Source: Alistipes sp.
GTDB taxonomy: Bacteria; Bacteroidota; Bacteroidia; Bacteroidales; Rikenellaceae
Assembly: GCA_017504485.1 (NCBI GenBank)
Contig: JAFVRC010000015.1
Span: 28,545-92,544 of the forward strand
Reading direction: 5' to 3'
Length of the DNA stretch: 64,000 bases
How positions within the stretch are numbered: the first letter of the stretch is position 1; each line of letters begins with the position of its first letter. The notes beneath the pieces are model-generated. The model was not told the origin of the DNA, ran no database searches, and saw only the letters and a program-made list of their open reading frames with translations. Shown here one piece after another: positions 41,993 through 51,491 of this stretch. Both the position numbers and the translations under genes were made by a program.

Positions 41993-42958
41993 ATGGTGGA
42001 CTACGACGATATATTCGGGGCTGCGAGTGCCGATCGACTCGACGAGGTGACGCTCGAGGTGTTCTATATGCAGGCCGAGCGATGTGCCCCCTATGCCGAG
42101 TATCTGCGATTGATAGGCGTTGAGCCGAGAGAGATACGTCGGGTGGAGGATATACCTATGTTGCCCATCGAACTCTTCAAGACACACGACGTATATTCGG
42201 CCGTCGAGCCTCCGCAGGTGGTATTTACGTCGAGTGCAACGACCGGGATGACACCCTCGCGTCACCCCGTTGCCGACCTTGTGCTCTATGAGCGTTGCTT
42301 CACGGAGAGCTTTCGCCGATTCTATGGCGAGCCCGCGGAGTGGAGCATCTATGGACTGCTGCCGTCGTACCTCGAGCGTCAAGGCTCGTCGCTCGTCTAT
42401 ATGGTCGATAGGTTGATTGCGACGAGTGGTCGAGGAGGCTTCTATCTCGATAACTACCAAAAGTTGCTCGACGATATGAGGCGCGACGAGCACCCGAAGA
42501 TTCTGCTTGGCGTGACCTATGCGCTACTCGACCTTGCCGAGCAGTATGCTCCGCGGTTGGAGGGCACGGTGGTGATGGAGACCGGCGGAATGAAGGGGCG
42601 GCGGCGCGAACTGCCGAAGAGTGAACTGCACGAGGTGCTGTGCCGTGCCTTTGGCGTGGAGCAGATAGCCTCGGAGTATGGTATGGCGGAGCTTATGTCG
42701 CAGGCATACTCGAAGGGTGACGGAGTATTCTTCGCCCCTCCGTGGATGCGTGTCTTGGTACGCGATATAAACAACCCGTTCAGCCGTCTGGCGGATGGGC
42801 GGCGCGGTGCGATTGATATTATAGACCTTGGCAATATCCACTCTTGCTCGTTTATCGCGACGCAGGATGTAGGCATGCGCTATGCCGACGGCTCGTTCCG
42901 TATCGAGGGGCGTGTGAGCAAGAGCGATATAAGGGGTTGTAATCTGCTGGTTCAATAA
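41993..42958 (+). CDS. LuxE-like acyl-protein synthetase family protein
   Basis: 321 aa. The phosphate-binding-like loop FTSSATTGMTPSRH at ~78-91 and later ETGGMKGRRRELPKSELH and SEYGMAELMSQAY match the LuxE/acyl-protein synthetase group, related to AMP-forming phenylacetate-CoA ligases. LuxE activates fatty acids with ATP; the Bacteroidetes homologues are not characterised. The start is the second Met (41993), 10 bases after the hydrolase stop; an earlier in-frame ATG overlaps that gene. The neighbours LicD and GT2 suggest decoration of a surface glycan, perhaps with acyl or amino-acyl groups. Confidence 0.82.
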   Translation: MVDYDDIFGAASADRLDEVTLEVFYMQAERCAPYAEYLRLIGVEPREIRRVEDIPMLPIELFKTHDVYSAVEPPQVVFTSSATTGMTPSRHPVADLVLYERCFTESFRRFYGEPAEWSIYGLLPSYLERQGSSLVYMVDRLIATSGRGGFYLDNYQKLLDDMRRDEHPKILLGVTYALLDLAEQYAPRLEGTVVMETGGMKGRRRELPKSELHEVLCRAFGVEQIASEYGMAELMSQAYSKGDGVFFAPPWMRVLVRDINNPFSRLADGRRGAIDIIDLGNIHSCSFIATQDVGMRYADGSFRIEGRVSKSDIRGCNLLVQ

Positions 42959-42970
42959 TAAAATGTGGCT

Positions 42971-43819
42971 ATGAGGTACGACAAGGGGGATTTAAGGCGT
43001 CTGCACGAAGTGCTGTACGAGATTTTGGGTGAGGTGGTGCGCGTATGCGAGGAGTGCAGTATCCCATACTTCATTCAGGGAGGCTCGGCCATAGGAGCCC
43101 TCTACGATAAGGGTATTGTGCCGTGGGACGACGATATCGATGTGGGTATGACGCGCGAAAACTATGAGCGTTTTCTGCGCGAGGCACCTGCGCATCTCAA
43201 GCCCGAATACTTCCTCGAATGGTTCGGCACCGAGGCCTCTACGCCGTTCTACTTTGCGAAGGTCAAGAAGAACAATACGCTCTTTGTCGAGCAGATATGG
43301 CGCGATATGGATATACACCACGGAATATTTGTCGATATATTCCCTTACGACCGTATTCCCGACAATGCCCTCTGCGAGCGGCTGCACCGCTTTGGCGCAA
43401 AGTTTTGGATAAACTGCTTTATGGGCAAGCAGGTGTGGCTGTGGCGGCACTGTGGCCACTGCGGCATAGAGAAGCCTCTCCCGAAGTCGTGGGTGGGATG
43501 TGCGGCGATACGCCTTGTGTGCGCCCTCTTCTCGCGCAAAACCATATATCGACTGATGAATATGCACCTCGCACTCTACAACAAATGCAACACTTCGCGT
43601 GTGAATATCGTGCGTATGCCGAAGGATCAGATTGCGCGAAGCGACATCGAAAATCCGGTGCGTATGCCGTTTGGTCCGCTGACGGTATGGGCTCCGCGGC
43701 ACATCGAGGATTATCTGCGCCACCACTATCCTAATCTGCGCCCTGTGTTGCCGGAGGAGGAGCAGGTAAACCACGCGCCATATTGTCTAATGTTCGATAC
43801 CACGCAGAGTGACCAATAG
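42971..43819 (+). CDS. LicD family phosphotransferase
   Basis: 282 aa from ATG 42971 (a GTG six bases earlier is possible). IPYFIQGGSAIGALYDKGIVPWDDDIDVGM at ~30-60 is the LicD nucleotidyltransferase-fold motif with the paired Asp residues, and HGIFVDIFPYD follows at ~118-128. LicD proteins transfer phosphocholine or other phospho-groups to LPS, teichoic acid or capsule; some relatives in Bacteroidetes act in capsule loci. It is 2 bases before the GT2 gene and likely acts with it. The donor cannot be inferred; no choline uptake or CTP-transferase gene lies nearby. Confidence 0.93.
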   Translation: MRYDKGDLRRLHEVLYEILGEVVRVCEECSIPYFIQGGSAIGALYDKGIVPWDDDIDVGMTRENYERFLREAPAHLKPEYFLEWFGTEASTPFYFAKVKKNNTLFVEQIWRDMDIHHGIFVDIFPYDRIPDNALCERLHRFGAKFWINCFMGKQVWLWRHCGHCGIEKPLPKSWVGCAAIRLVCALFSRKTIYRLMNMHLALYNKCNTSRVNIVRMPKDQIARSDIENPVRMPFGPLTVWAPRHIEDYLRHHYPNLRPVLPEEEQVNHAPYCLMFDTTQSDQ

Positions 43820-43821
43820 TT

Positions 43822-44898
43822 ATGCAGAAACGCCTGTCAATCATCGTGCCTACCTACAATATGGAGGCCTACCTCGAGAGGTGTGTGGAGTCGGTGCTCC
43901 GCACGCCGTCGTTGGCCGCCGTGGAGGTGGTGATAGTCAATGACGGAAGTCGCGATAGCTCGCTGCGTATAGCCCGTGAACTCTCCGACCGCTACACCTC
44001 GACCGTGCGCGTAATCGACAAGCCGAATGGGAACTATGGCTCGACGATAAATGCGGCACTGCCCGTGGTGCGGGGCGAGTATGTGAAGATTCTCGATGCC
44101 GACGATATGTTCGACGGAGGCAGCCTTGTCGAGTTGCTTGATGTGTTGAAGCGTCTTAGCGGTGTGGATATGGTTGTTACGCCCTATATCGAGGAGGGGC
44201 GACATTCGAGGCGGCGTGTCGATTACAACATCTACGCACGCAAAATATACGACTACGGGAAGGTGTATGAGGCCGAGCAGGTATTTGCCGATGGGGCGAT
44301 ACGCTTCTTTGCCATGCATGGCGTGACATATCGTACAGAGATGCTGCGCGAGATGCATTATAGGCAGAGCGAAGGCATATCCTATACCGATCAGGAGTGG
44401 GTGTTCTATCCCTTATTCGGCGTGCGTACCATAGCCTTTGCCGACGTGCCGCTCTATATCTACAATGTGGCGCGTGAGGGGCAGACGATGGATAGTAGGG
44501 TGCAGATGCGCCAAATATCGCAGCTTGTGCAGCTTACCGAGCATATCGCTCGCTACTATGTAGCGGCCGAGGGGGGCGTGTTGCAACCGTCACGCAGAGA
44601 TTTTCTGCGCGAGATTGTTGCGGGGCGCATGCGTGTTCTATATCGAAAATATCTGCTCGAAATGCCGCATGATACATTTCTATCGTCGGACTTTGCGGCC
44701 GTGGATGCACGGATGATGCAGCTCGCACACCTTTGCGGTATAGAGAGTCTGCGAGTGCCCGTGAATAATCTTCTAAAGGTCGATTTGCTCGACTATTGGC
44801 GTATGCACGGCCGCCGTTACAGCCCATTTGTGTTGTCGTTTCTGCGTACGGCCGACAAGGCTATGCAGTGGCTTCACGCCCTGCTCTTCCGCCGTTAG
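43822..44898 (+). CDS. Family 2 glycosyltransferase
   Basis: 358 aa. Starts with the GT-A fold hallmark LSIIVPTYNMEAYLERCVESVL, then VVIVNDGSRDSS and the sugar-nucleotide/metal motif KILDADDMF at ~93-101. The C-terminal third is basic and helical and could sit at the membrane face. It should add a sugar to a surface polysaccharide or lipid. It ends two bases before the converging queA stop, with no terminator between. Partner genes: LuxE-like and LicD. Confidence 0.93.
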   Translation: MQKRLSIIVPTYNMEAYLERCVESVLRTPSLAAVEVVIVNDGSRDSSLRIARELSDRYTSTVRVIDKPNGNYGSTINAALPVVRGEYVKILDADDMFDGGSLVELLDVLKRLSGVDMVVTPYIEEGRHSRRRVDYNIYARKIYDYGKVYEAEQVFADGAIRFFAMHGVTYRTEMLREMHYRQSEGISYTDQEWVFYPLFGVRTIAFADVPLYIYNVAREGQTMDSRVQMRQISQLVQLTEHIARYYVAAEGGVLQPSRRDFLREIVAGRMRVLYRKYLLEMPHDTFLSSDFAAVDARMMQLAHLCGIESLRVPVNNLLKVDLLDYWRMHGRRYSPFVLSFLRTADKAMQWLHALLFRR

Positions 44899-44900
44899 GA

Positions 44901-46109
44901 CTATCGAATAAGAATCGACGAGTCGCCGTAGGAGAGGAAGCGGAAGTCGTGCGACAGCGCATAGTCGTAGATGCGGTGCCAATCCTCGCCAACATAGGCC
45001 GAAACTAGCAACAGCAGTGTTGATTTCGGCTGGTGGAAGTTGGTAACTATGTTGCGGACAATGCGGTAGGTATAGTCGAGTGGTGTAATCATTATCTGTG
45101 TTGCAGCGTCGAGTCTTTCAAGCCTGTTGTGCTGCATATAATCGATGAGCGTATCGAGAGCCTCCGCGCCATCAAATGTTTGAGGAATGTCGTACAACTC
45201 CCACTGACCTATGGTGCGCTCGGTGTGCGGCTTGCCCTCCTCGTGGATGCGCCAAGCGAGTGCCGTGAGAGATTCGAGGGTGCGTACCGATGTGGTGCCG
45301 ACGGCAATAATGCGGCCTATCGAGCGGCGTAGTTGTAAGAGCGTTGTAAGGCGTATGTCGAAGTGCTCGGTATGCATGGCGTGGTCGGCGGCATTCTCGT
45401 CCTTGACCGGCAGAAAGGTGCCTGCGCCGACATGGAGTGTCACCTCGCCAAAGTCAAAGCCGCGGCGACGTAACGAGTCGATAAGTTCTTCGGTGAAGTG
45501 CAGACCTGCGGTTGGAGCGGCGACCGACCCCTCGAAGCGCGAATAGACGGTCTGGTAGCGCGTATTGTCGATATCCTCGCTCTCGCGGTTGAGGTATGGC
45601 GGTATGGGTATGCGCCCCAACGTCTCGAGCAGTTCGCCGAAGCTCAGCGGCGCGTCCCACACGAAGCGCACGATATGCTCGCGTGTACCTCGCTCGGCGA
45701 TGTAGGCCTGTAGGTGGTAGTCCTGCCCCTCGTGGTCGAAAGAGATCTCGACAGCACCCTCCTTCCACTTCTTCAGATTGCCGACAATGCAGGACCAAGA
45801 TGCCTCGCCTCGCGCGGCAAAGGCCCGCTCGTAGTCGGCCGGAGCGTGCGGCTCGAGGCAGAAAACCTCGATGCGTGCGCCCGATGGCTTGTGCATCACG
45901 AGGCGAGCGCGTACCACGCGCGTATTGTTGAATACGAAGAGTGAGCCCTCGGGGGCGATATCGCCGATGTCGGAGAAATGACGCTCCGAGATGTCGCCGC
46001 CGCGCCAAACGAGCAACTTCGAGGCATCGCGCTGTGCGAGCGGAAATTTGGCAATACGCTCGTCGGGGAGCGGATAGTCGTAGTCGTTGATGAGAATGTG
46101 TCGTTCCAT
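44901..46109 (-). CDS. queA: tRNA preQ1(34) S-adenosylmethionine ribosyltransferase-isomerase
   Basis: 402 aa. IAKFPLAQRDASKLLVW at the N-terminus, FVFNNTRVVRARL (~58-70), AAPTAGLHFTEELIDSL (~185-200) and the C-terminal NFHQPKSTLLLLVSAYVGEDWHRIY are diagnostic for QueA. It transfers the ribosyl moiety of SAM to preQ1 in tRNA, the next-to-last step of queuosine formation. The length is above the ~350 of E. coli QueA, due to a longer middle section also common in Bacteroidetes. A -7 box eight bases before the ATG suggests a leaderless mRNA. Confidence 0.95.
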   Translation of the reverse strand: MERHILINDYDYPLPDERIAKFPLAQRDASKLLVWRGGDISERHFSDIGDIAPEGSLFVFNNTRVVRARLVMHKPSGARIEVFCLEPHAPADYERAFAARGEASWSCIVGNLKKWKEGAVEISFDHEGQDYHLQAYIAERGTREHIVRFVWDAPLSFGELLETLGRIPIPPYLNRESEDIDNTRYQTVYSRFEGSVAAPTAGLHFTEELIDSLRRRGFDFGEVTLHVGAGTFLPVKDENAADHAMHTEHFDIRLTTLLQLRRSIGRIIAVGTTSVRTLESLTALAWRIHEEGKPHTERTIGQWELYDIPQTFDGAEALDTLIDYMQHNRLERLDAATQIMITPLDYTYRIVRNIVTNFHQPKSTLLLLVSAYVGEDWHRIYDYALSHDFRFLSYGDSSILIR

Positions 46110-46117
46110 ATCGAGTG

Positions 46118-46125
46118 CAAATATA
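46118..46125 (-). promoter_or_regulatory. Predicted -7 box of queA
   Basis: Reverse-strand TATATTTG, eight bases before the queA ATG. Confidence 0.55.
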
Positions 46126-46250
46126 CGAACTTATCGAAAAAAACAGGAAGACTTCGATTAATATATCATAAACCGAGTGCTAAAAATCGCAGTTGTAGGC
46201 TCTTGCCGATTAAATTGAGGTGCCTTGTGATGCGCTAATCAAATTATTTA

Positions 46251-46258
46251 TATATTTG
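46251..46258 (+). promoter_or_regulatory. Predicted -7 box of the DUF4954 gene
   Basis: TATATTTG, with TTG at 46225-46227 23 bases upstream. The leader to the ATG at 46327 is ~60 nt. Confidence 0.55.
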
Positions 46259-46326
46259 CAAACATAAAACGGTTGTTCGAATGTTGATTACAGTTTGGCA
46301 ACCTTATGATTTAATCGACTGTCTAT

Positions 46327-48318
46327 ATGGATTACAGGTATCTAACCGATGAGGAGATTGGGGTGTTGCAATCGCAGCAATGTCGTGCCGAAGATTGGAA
46401 TACGGTGATGGTTCATCCGGATTTTTCTCCGGAATATCTGCACAATGTGCGCTTCTCGGGCGAGGTGCGTTTGGGTGTCTTCTCTCGCTCCTTTGTTCGC
46501 GAGGGTGGCATCAATATGCATTCGGGTATTCGTAATGCGGCGCTCCACAATGTCGAGGTTGGGGATAATTGTCTTATCGAGAATATCAATAACTACATAG
46601 CAAACTACAAGATAGGCTCTCGAACCATAATTGACAACTGCGACCTTATAGTCGTAGATGGCAAATCGAGTTTCGGAAACGGCATTGAGGTCGCCGTGTT
46701 GAACGAGATGGGTGGCCGTGAGGTGGTTATCACCGATAAACTCTCGGCCCACACGGCCTACATAATGGCTCTCTATCGCCATCGAACACAGCTCATTAAA
46801 CGACTACGCGATATAGCACTCTATTATAGCGAGAAGCACGCTTCGGATAGAGGCACGATTGGTTCGAATGTCACCATATCGAATTCGGGTGTTATAAGGA
46901 GTGTGCGTATAGGCGATAGTTGTCGCATCGAGGGTGTAAATCTGCTGTCGAATGGCAGTATCAATAGTAATAGCGAGGCTTCTGTCTATGTCGGGCATGG
47001 TGTTATATGTAGCGACTTTATAATATCGAGTGGATCCAAGGTTGATAGCGGAGCGACGTTGAGTCGTTGCTTTGTTGGACAGGCCTGCGAGCTTGGCCAC
47101 AACTACTCGGCATCGGACTCGCTCTTTTTCAGTAACTGCCAAGGGGAAAATGGTGAGGCGTGTGCAATTTTCGCAGGCCCATATACCGTTACGCACCATA
47201 AATCGACGCTCCTTATTGCCGGAATGTTCTCGTTTATGAATGCCGGCTCCGGCTCGAACCAGAGCAATCATATGTATAAGCTGGGGCCTATTCATCAAGG
47301 CACCTTGGAGCGAGGAGCCAAGACCACATCGAACTCCTATATCTTATGGCCTTCGCGTGTAGGGGCATTCTCGTTGGTTATGGGACGCCATATCAATAAC
47401 TCCGACACGACAAATCTGCCATTCTCCTACCTTATTGAGCAGAATAATACGACACACTTGGTGCCGGGTGTTAATCTCCGCTCGGTGGGTACTATTCGCG
47501 ATGTGCAGAAGTGGCCGAAGCGAGATCGTCGTACCGACTCAAATAGGCTGGACCTCATCAACTATAACCACCTAAGCCCATTTACGGTACAGAAGATGAT
47601 GTGCGGTCTTGGAATTCTTAAAGATTTGCAGCATGCAAGCGGAGAACTCTCCGATACCTACTCGTTCCATAGCACGAAGATCAAGAACTCCTCGTTGCGC
47701 AACGGAATACGCTTCTATACTGTCGGCATACATAAGTTTATGGGCAACTCCATTATCAAGCGGTTGGAGGGGCTGCGATTCTCTTCGGACGAGGATATAT
47801 GCCGCCGACTTGTTCCGGACACCGAGATAGGTAAGGGCGAATGGGCAGATGTGTCAGGCCTTATTGCGCCAAAGAGCGAGATTGAGAAGTTGATGGACGC
47901 CATCGAGAGCGGCAGAATCTCCCGTTTGAAGGAGATAAATGCAGAGTGGGAACGTATGTACAGAAACTACTACACCTATGAGTGGAGTTGGGTGTATGAG
48001 CATATCGAGGAGTTTTATGGCAAAGATCCTGCAAAGCTCTCGGCTGCCGATGTTATAGAGATTGTGGAGCAGTGGCGCGAATCGGTGGTGTGGCTCGATA
48101 AGATGATATATGAAGATGCTCGCAAGGAGTTTTCGTTGGCCTCGCGTACGGGATTTGGTGCAGATGGCTCACGCGAGGTTAAGGATAGCGACTTCGAGCA
48201 GGTGCGAGGCGTGTTCGAGAGCAGCCCGTTTGTCTGTGCTACGCTGAGGCATATAGAGGAAAAAACGGCTCTCGGGCAGGAGCTGATAGACCGATTGGCG
48301 CCGCTTGTATGTGGTTAA
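46327..48318 (+). CDS. DUF4954 family protein (left-handed beta-helix)
   Basis: 663 aa without signal peptide. Hexapeptide-like turns occupy ~70-300 (VEVGDNCLIENINNYIANYKIG, then RIGDSCRIEGVNLLSNGSIN and SGSKVDSGATLSRCFVG), as in LpxA-type acyl- or nucleotidyltransferases. This combination with the helical C-terminal third (~480-650) is that of Bacteroidetes DUF4954 proteins. A catalytic His is possible in GHNYSASDS or THHKS, but no reaction is known. The gene stands alone with its own promoter. It might modify a sugar or a nucleotide-activated sugar. Confidence 0.82.
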   Translation: MDYRYLTDEEIGVLQSQQCRAEDWNTVMVHPDFSPEYLHNVRFSGEVRLGVFSRSFVREGGINMHSGIRNAALHNVEVGDNCLIENINNYIANYKIGSRTIIDNCDLIVVDGKSSFGNGIEVAVLNEMGGREVVITDKLSAHTAYIMALYRHRTQLIKRLRDIALYYSEKHASDRGTIGSNVTISNSGVIRSVRIGDSCRIEGVNLLSNGSINSNSEASVYVGHGVICSDFIISSGSKVDSGATLSRCFVGQACELGHNYSASDSLFFSNCQGENGEACAIFAGPYTVTHHKSTLLIAGMFSFMNAGSGSNQSNHMYKLGPIHQGTLERGAKTTSNSYILWPSRVGAFSLVMGRHINNSDTTNLPFSYLIEQNNTTHLVPGVNLRSVGTIRDVQKWPKRDRRTDSNRLDLINYNHLSPFTVQKMMCGLGILKDLQHASGELSDTYSFHSTKIKNSSLRNGIRFYTVGIHKFMGNSIIKRLEGLRFSSDEDICRRLVPDTEIGKGEWADVSGLIAPKSEIEKLMDAIESGRISRLKEINAEWERMYRNYYTYEWSWVYEHIEEFYGKDPAKLSAADVIEIVEQWRESVVWLDKMIYEDARKEFSLASRTGFGADGSREVKDSDFEQVRGVFESSPFVCATLRHIEEKTALGQELIDRLAPLVCG

Positions 48319-48373
48319 TCTCGCGAATCTTAAAGCAAAAGAGTGCGCATTTGTGATATATTAATTGAGATAG

Positions 48374-48405
48374 TTGTGTCGTTTTACGAAAAATTATTAT
48401 CTTTG
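48374..48405 (+). promoter_or_regulatory. Promoter of the sialate O-acetylesterase gene
   Basis: TTG (48374-48376), 21 bases, TATCTTTG (48398-48405); ~42-nt leader. It lies within an upstream extension of the reading frame, so the ATG at 48452 is preferred. Confidence 0.65.
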
Positions 48406-48451
48406 CTTCTTGAGACGAGTGACTATTCACTTTTTAATAACTTATACTACT

Positions 48452-50362
48452 ATGAAAAAACTGAGATTTATCGTGCTCGCAGTGGTGGCAATGCTCATCT
48501 CTGCAGCGACCGTTGTGGCTCAGGAGAAGCCACAGGGATTGAAGTTGCCGTCGGTAGTTGGTAGCGACATGGTGCTCCAACACTCCTCGACAGTAAACAT
48601 CTGGGGCTGGGCAAAGCCAAAGGCCAAGGTGAAGATTCAGCCAAGCTGGGTGGAGAGCAAGAAGCCTCTGCAGGTGAAGGCTGACGAGAATGGTTTCTGG
48701 AAGGTGGAGGTGCAGACTTTGGCTGCCGGCTATACGCCTTACACGATTACCATCAAGGCAGGTAAGGAGACCAAGGAACTTACGAACATCGTTTTCGGTG
48801 AGGTATGGCTCTGCTCGGGTCAGTCCAATATGGAGTGGCCTGTACGCAAAACCCCGGATATGCGTGGTGATTTGAAGAAGAAGATGAACACCAACATCCG
48901 CCTCTACTGCACGGGCCGTATCTCGGCTACCACGCCGCAGGATGATGTGCCTGTACAGGCAAAGCATACGCCTCATTGGGCAGTCTGCAACGCTAAGGAC
49001 CTGGCTACCTTCTCGGCCGTAGCTTACGGCTTCGGTAAGGAGCTTCAGGAGGCTTTGGATGTGCCGGTAGGTCTTATCGACGCTTCGTATGGCGGTACGC
49101 CTGTCGAGGGTTGGATTGGCGTGGAGGCTCGCAACGCTAACGAGAAGCTCGCTGCCGTTTGCGCAAAATCGAAGAACAAAAAGTGGAAGAGCAAGCTCTC
49201 GGCTCTTCACAACGCCAACATCTATCCTATTCGCCACACGACTATCGCCGGTACAATCTGGTATCAGGGTTGCTCGAATGTTAAGTATGGCGGCTATGCA
49301 ACTATGCTCAACGGCCTTATCAACTCGTGGCGTACGGAGTTCCGTAACCCGACGATGCCTTTCTATATTGTTGAGATTGTTCCTCACACCTACGCAGGTA
49401 TCCGCGGAGCCTTCATCCGTGAAGCTCAGGCTCGCGTAGCGGCTCGCCAGAAGAACTGCGAGATCGTTATCACCAACGACCAGAACTGCGTTCCGGGCGA
49501 TATCCACCCACCGTTGAAGAAGGATGTGTCGCACCGCCTCGCACAGTGCGCTCTCGGCGGTCACTACCACAAGACGACGGCCGAGTTCCGCTCGCCGGCT
49601 TATAAGTCGATGGTTGTTGAGGGTGACGCTATCCGCGTATATTTCAAGAACGTTCCTACGACGCTCGTGAAGAAGGGTGAGGGCCGCATCAACGGCTTCC
49701 AGCTCGGCGTTAAGGATCCTAACGATCCGAAGGGTAAGAAGCTTATCTTCTCGCTTGCCGAGGCAACGATTGAGGGTAACACGATTCTCGTGAAGGCCGA
49801 AGGTGTGACGGCTCCTGTGGCTGTTCGCTACTGCTTCAACGAGGATATGGGTAACGTATTCTCGGCCGAGGGTCTGCCGCTCGGTGCTTTCCGTAGCGAC
49901 CGCGCTAACACTTCGCTCAGCGCACGTCCATATATCGAGACTCCTAACGCAATCGCCGTTAAGGTTGAGGGCGAGGGCTATGAGAAGGGTACCTTCGGTC
50001 AGGATGCTCCGCTGTGGAGCGAGCTGTGGGCCTTGAGCGAGGTTCGCCCAACCGAGTTCGATGGTTTAGAGTTCCTCGTAAGCCAGGATGCAGGCAAGGG
50101 TAAGGCAGGTCGTCCATGCCGTGTAACCGCCCTTGAGGATGGTAAGCTCTATGTGTTGACGGCAATTGCTCCTGCGATCCGCAAGAGCCCATGGCGTGTG
50201 CTCACTTCGACCTACACATTCCCTTATGCTGTGAAGACCAAGAAGAAGGGTGTTGCGTTCTACATCGTAGAGCGTCCGGTGAAGGCCGGTGAGACTATCG
50301 ACCTCCCGAAGACCAAGAGCCGCTGGGGATATTCGGTACTCGCAAAGAGCATTGAGTATTAG
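48452..50362 (+). CDS. Sialate O-acetylesterase
   Basis: 636 aa. The signal peptide ends at VVAQ (residue ~24). An N-terminal Ig-like region (LPSVVGSDMVLQHSSTVNIWGWA) precedes the SGNH-type esterase core with LCSGQSNMEWPV (catalytic Ser in GQSNME, ~128), TIWYQGCSNVKYG, and NQNCVPGDIHPPLK with the catalytic Asp/His pair (~350). A C-terminal beta domain follows. The enzyme removes O-acetyl groups from sialic acids, opening them to sialidases such as that at 61244. Strong codon bias suggests high expression. It is a single-gene unit ended by the tagged hairpin at 50391. Confidence 0.93.
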   Translation: MKKLRFIVLAVVAMLISAATVVAQEKPQGLKLPSVVGSDMVLQHSSTVNIWGWAKPKAKVKIQPSWVESKKPLQVKADENGFWKVEVQTLAAGYTPYTITIKAGKETKELTNIVFGEVWLCSGQSNMEWPVRKTPDMRGDLKKKMNTNIRLYCTGRISATTPQDDVPVQAKHTPHWAVCNAKDLATFSAVAYGFGKELQEALDVPVGLIDASYGGTPVEGWIGVEARNANEKLAAVCAKSKNKKWKSKLSALHNANIYPIRHTTIAGTIWYQGCSNVKYGGYATMLNGLINSWRTEFRNPTMPFYIVEIVPHTYAGIRGAFIREAQARVAARQKNCEIVITNDQNCVPGDIHPPLKKDVSHRLAQCALGGHYHKTTAEFRSPAYKSMVVEGDAIRVYFKNVPTTLVKKGEGRINGFQLGVKDPNDPKGKKLIFSLAEATIEGNTILVKAEGVTAPVAVRYCFNEDMGNVFSAEGLPLGAFRSDRANTSLSARPYIETPNAIAVKVEGEGYEKGTFGQDAPLWSELWALSEVRPTEFDGLEFLVSQDAGKGKAGRPCRVTALEDGKLYVLTAIAPAIRKSPWRVLTSTYTFPYAVKTKKKGVAFYIVERPVKAGETIDLPKTKSRWGYSVLAKSIEY

Positions 50363-50372
50363 TATGTTGTAA

Positions 50373-50420
50373 TACAACTTCTAACAAAGCAAGAGTGTGT
50401 TCATCATTGAGCACACTCTT
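50373..50420 (+). terminator. Terminator with conserved tag after the esterase gene
   Basis: TACAACTTCTAACAAA (50373-50388) followed by the 13-base stem AAGAGTGTGTTCA/TGAGCACACTCTT (loop TCAT) and GTTCTTGTTG. Tag and stem resemble those at 14533-14581. Confidence 0.85.
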
Positions 50421-50443
50421 GTTCTTGTTGTATGGCAGACTCT

Positions 50444-50785
50444 TTATTTGGCTTGAGCCAATGCCTTTCGCCCCGCCTCGGCCATCAAGCCCCGCTGTTC
50501 GAGGTCGGAGCAGCGGCACTTGTTGAGTTCGGTCCAGTGGCTGCCTCGGCGACGTGGTGAAAGCCGTTGCGCCAAGTGACCGTTGGGCAGGCGTTTAATA
50601 GTGGAGTCTATCCACCCGAAGCACAATGCCTCCTCGACAACCTCGATATAGGGGATAACACTCTTTGGAGGCTGCTTGCTGCGCGATGTAATCACCCAGC
50701 AGACGCGCTCTGTGTTGTGGTTCTCTGCGAGCCATTGCCTCAACTCGCCCCTCGTGCTGAAGTGTAACAGATTCTCGACCTTCAT
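50444..50785 (-). CDS. YdeI/OmpD-associated family protein, short
   Basis: 113 aa. EVVEEALCFGWIDSTIKRLP at ~48-68 and LAQRLSPRRRGSHWTELNKCR at ~72-92 are the core motifs of the YdeI family; the protein then stops after GLMAEAGRKALAQAK, where relatives of ~190 aa continue with a second helical part. It may therefore be a natural short form or a C-terminally truncated gene. Members are cytoplasmic and have been linked to peptide resistance in enterobacteria, without a known reaction. It is downstream of the flavin reductase gene (7-base gap), on the same strand. Confidence 0.8.
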   Translation of the reverse strand: MKVENLLHFSTRGELRQWLAENHNTERVCWVITSRSKQPPKSVIPYIEVVEEALCFGWIDSTIKRLPNGHLAQRLSPRRRGSHWTELNKCRCSDLEQRGLMAEAGRKALAQAK

Positions 50786-50792
50786 TATACTA

Positions 50793-51350
50793 CTATCTCA
50801 GTTTCTTGCCATCGGCAAAGGCACAGCCGACAACTTCACCGAGTGCGATATAGTGGTGGTTAATCGGGTCGTAGGTTATAGGGTGCAATTTGCGGTAGTC
50901 AATCTTGCCGTCGGTGAGAATCGACTCGTCGGCACTCACATTCACAATGCGACCTATGAGGTGGTTGCTCTCCTTGTCGTACGACACCATTTCACACTCC
51001 AAGGTCATAGGCAACTCTGCGATAATCGGTGCATTTACCACCTCCGAGCGCACTGCCGTAAAGCCCGCTTTTGCAAATTTTTCAGGCTCTCTGTTGCCCG
51101 ATACAATGCCGACATAGTCGCATGCCATGAGCCGCTCTACGGTCGCCATACTCGCGGTAAACGCCTTTGTTGCGAGGATGTTTTTCGTGGTTTTATGCCC
51201 CTCTGCGATGCAAATACCGATATGGTTGTCGGTAAAAATTCCACCCCACGCAGCATTCATGGCATTCGCTCTCCCCTGCTCATCATACGCCGCCACAATC
51301 AGCACCGGCATTGGATAGAGCCAACTTTTGCCTCCAAAATTTTTACGCAT
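50793..51350 (-). CDS. Flavin reductase-like FMN-binding protein
   Basis: 185 aa. The FMN-binding split-barrel pattern is visible: YPMPVLIVAAYDEQGRANAMNAAWGG at the N-terminus (flavin-contact loop), then TASMATVERLMACDYVGIVSG and ECEMVSYDKESNHLIGRIVNV. Such proteins reduce free flavin with NAD(P)H or carry a bound FMN in anaerobic redox reactions. It is placed with the YdeI-like gene as a two-gene unit. No clear TAnnTTTG box is seen in the 140-bp spacer to pncB. Confidence 0.88.
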   Translation of the reverse strand: MRKNFGGKSWLYPMPVLIVAAYDEQGRANAMNAAWGGIFTDNHIGICIAEGHKTTKNILATKAFTASMATVERLMACDYVGIVSGNREPEKFAKAGFTAVRSEVVNAPIIAELPMTLECEMVSYDKESNHLIGRIVNVSADESILTDGKIDYRKLHPITYDPINHHYIALGEVVGCAFADGKKLR

Positions 51351-51491
51351 AACTTATTGTGTTTGATCTTTCTTCGTTGCTCCAAGATTTTTGCCAAAAC
51401 AATAATACTCTTTGCAAAATCACAACAGCAGTAGTGCATTTAGCTTATTTTACCAATATTATGATTTATTTATCAAAATATCTTTATCTCC

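Noticed and set aside
50444-50785. Frameshifted YdeI gene with its C-terminal part in another frame
   Set aside because: The sequence after the stop belongs to the intergenic terminator region of the esterase gene, and no matching continuation appears in the other frames; a short form or simple truncation remains possible.
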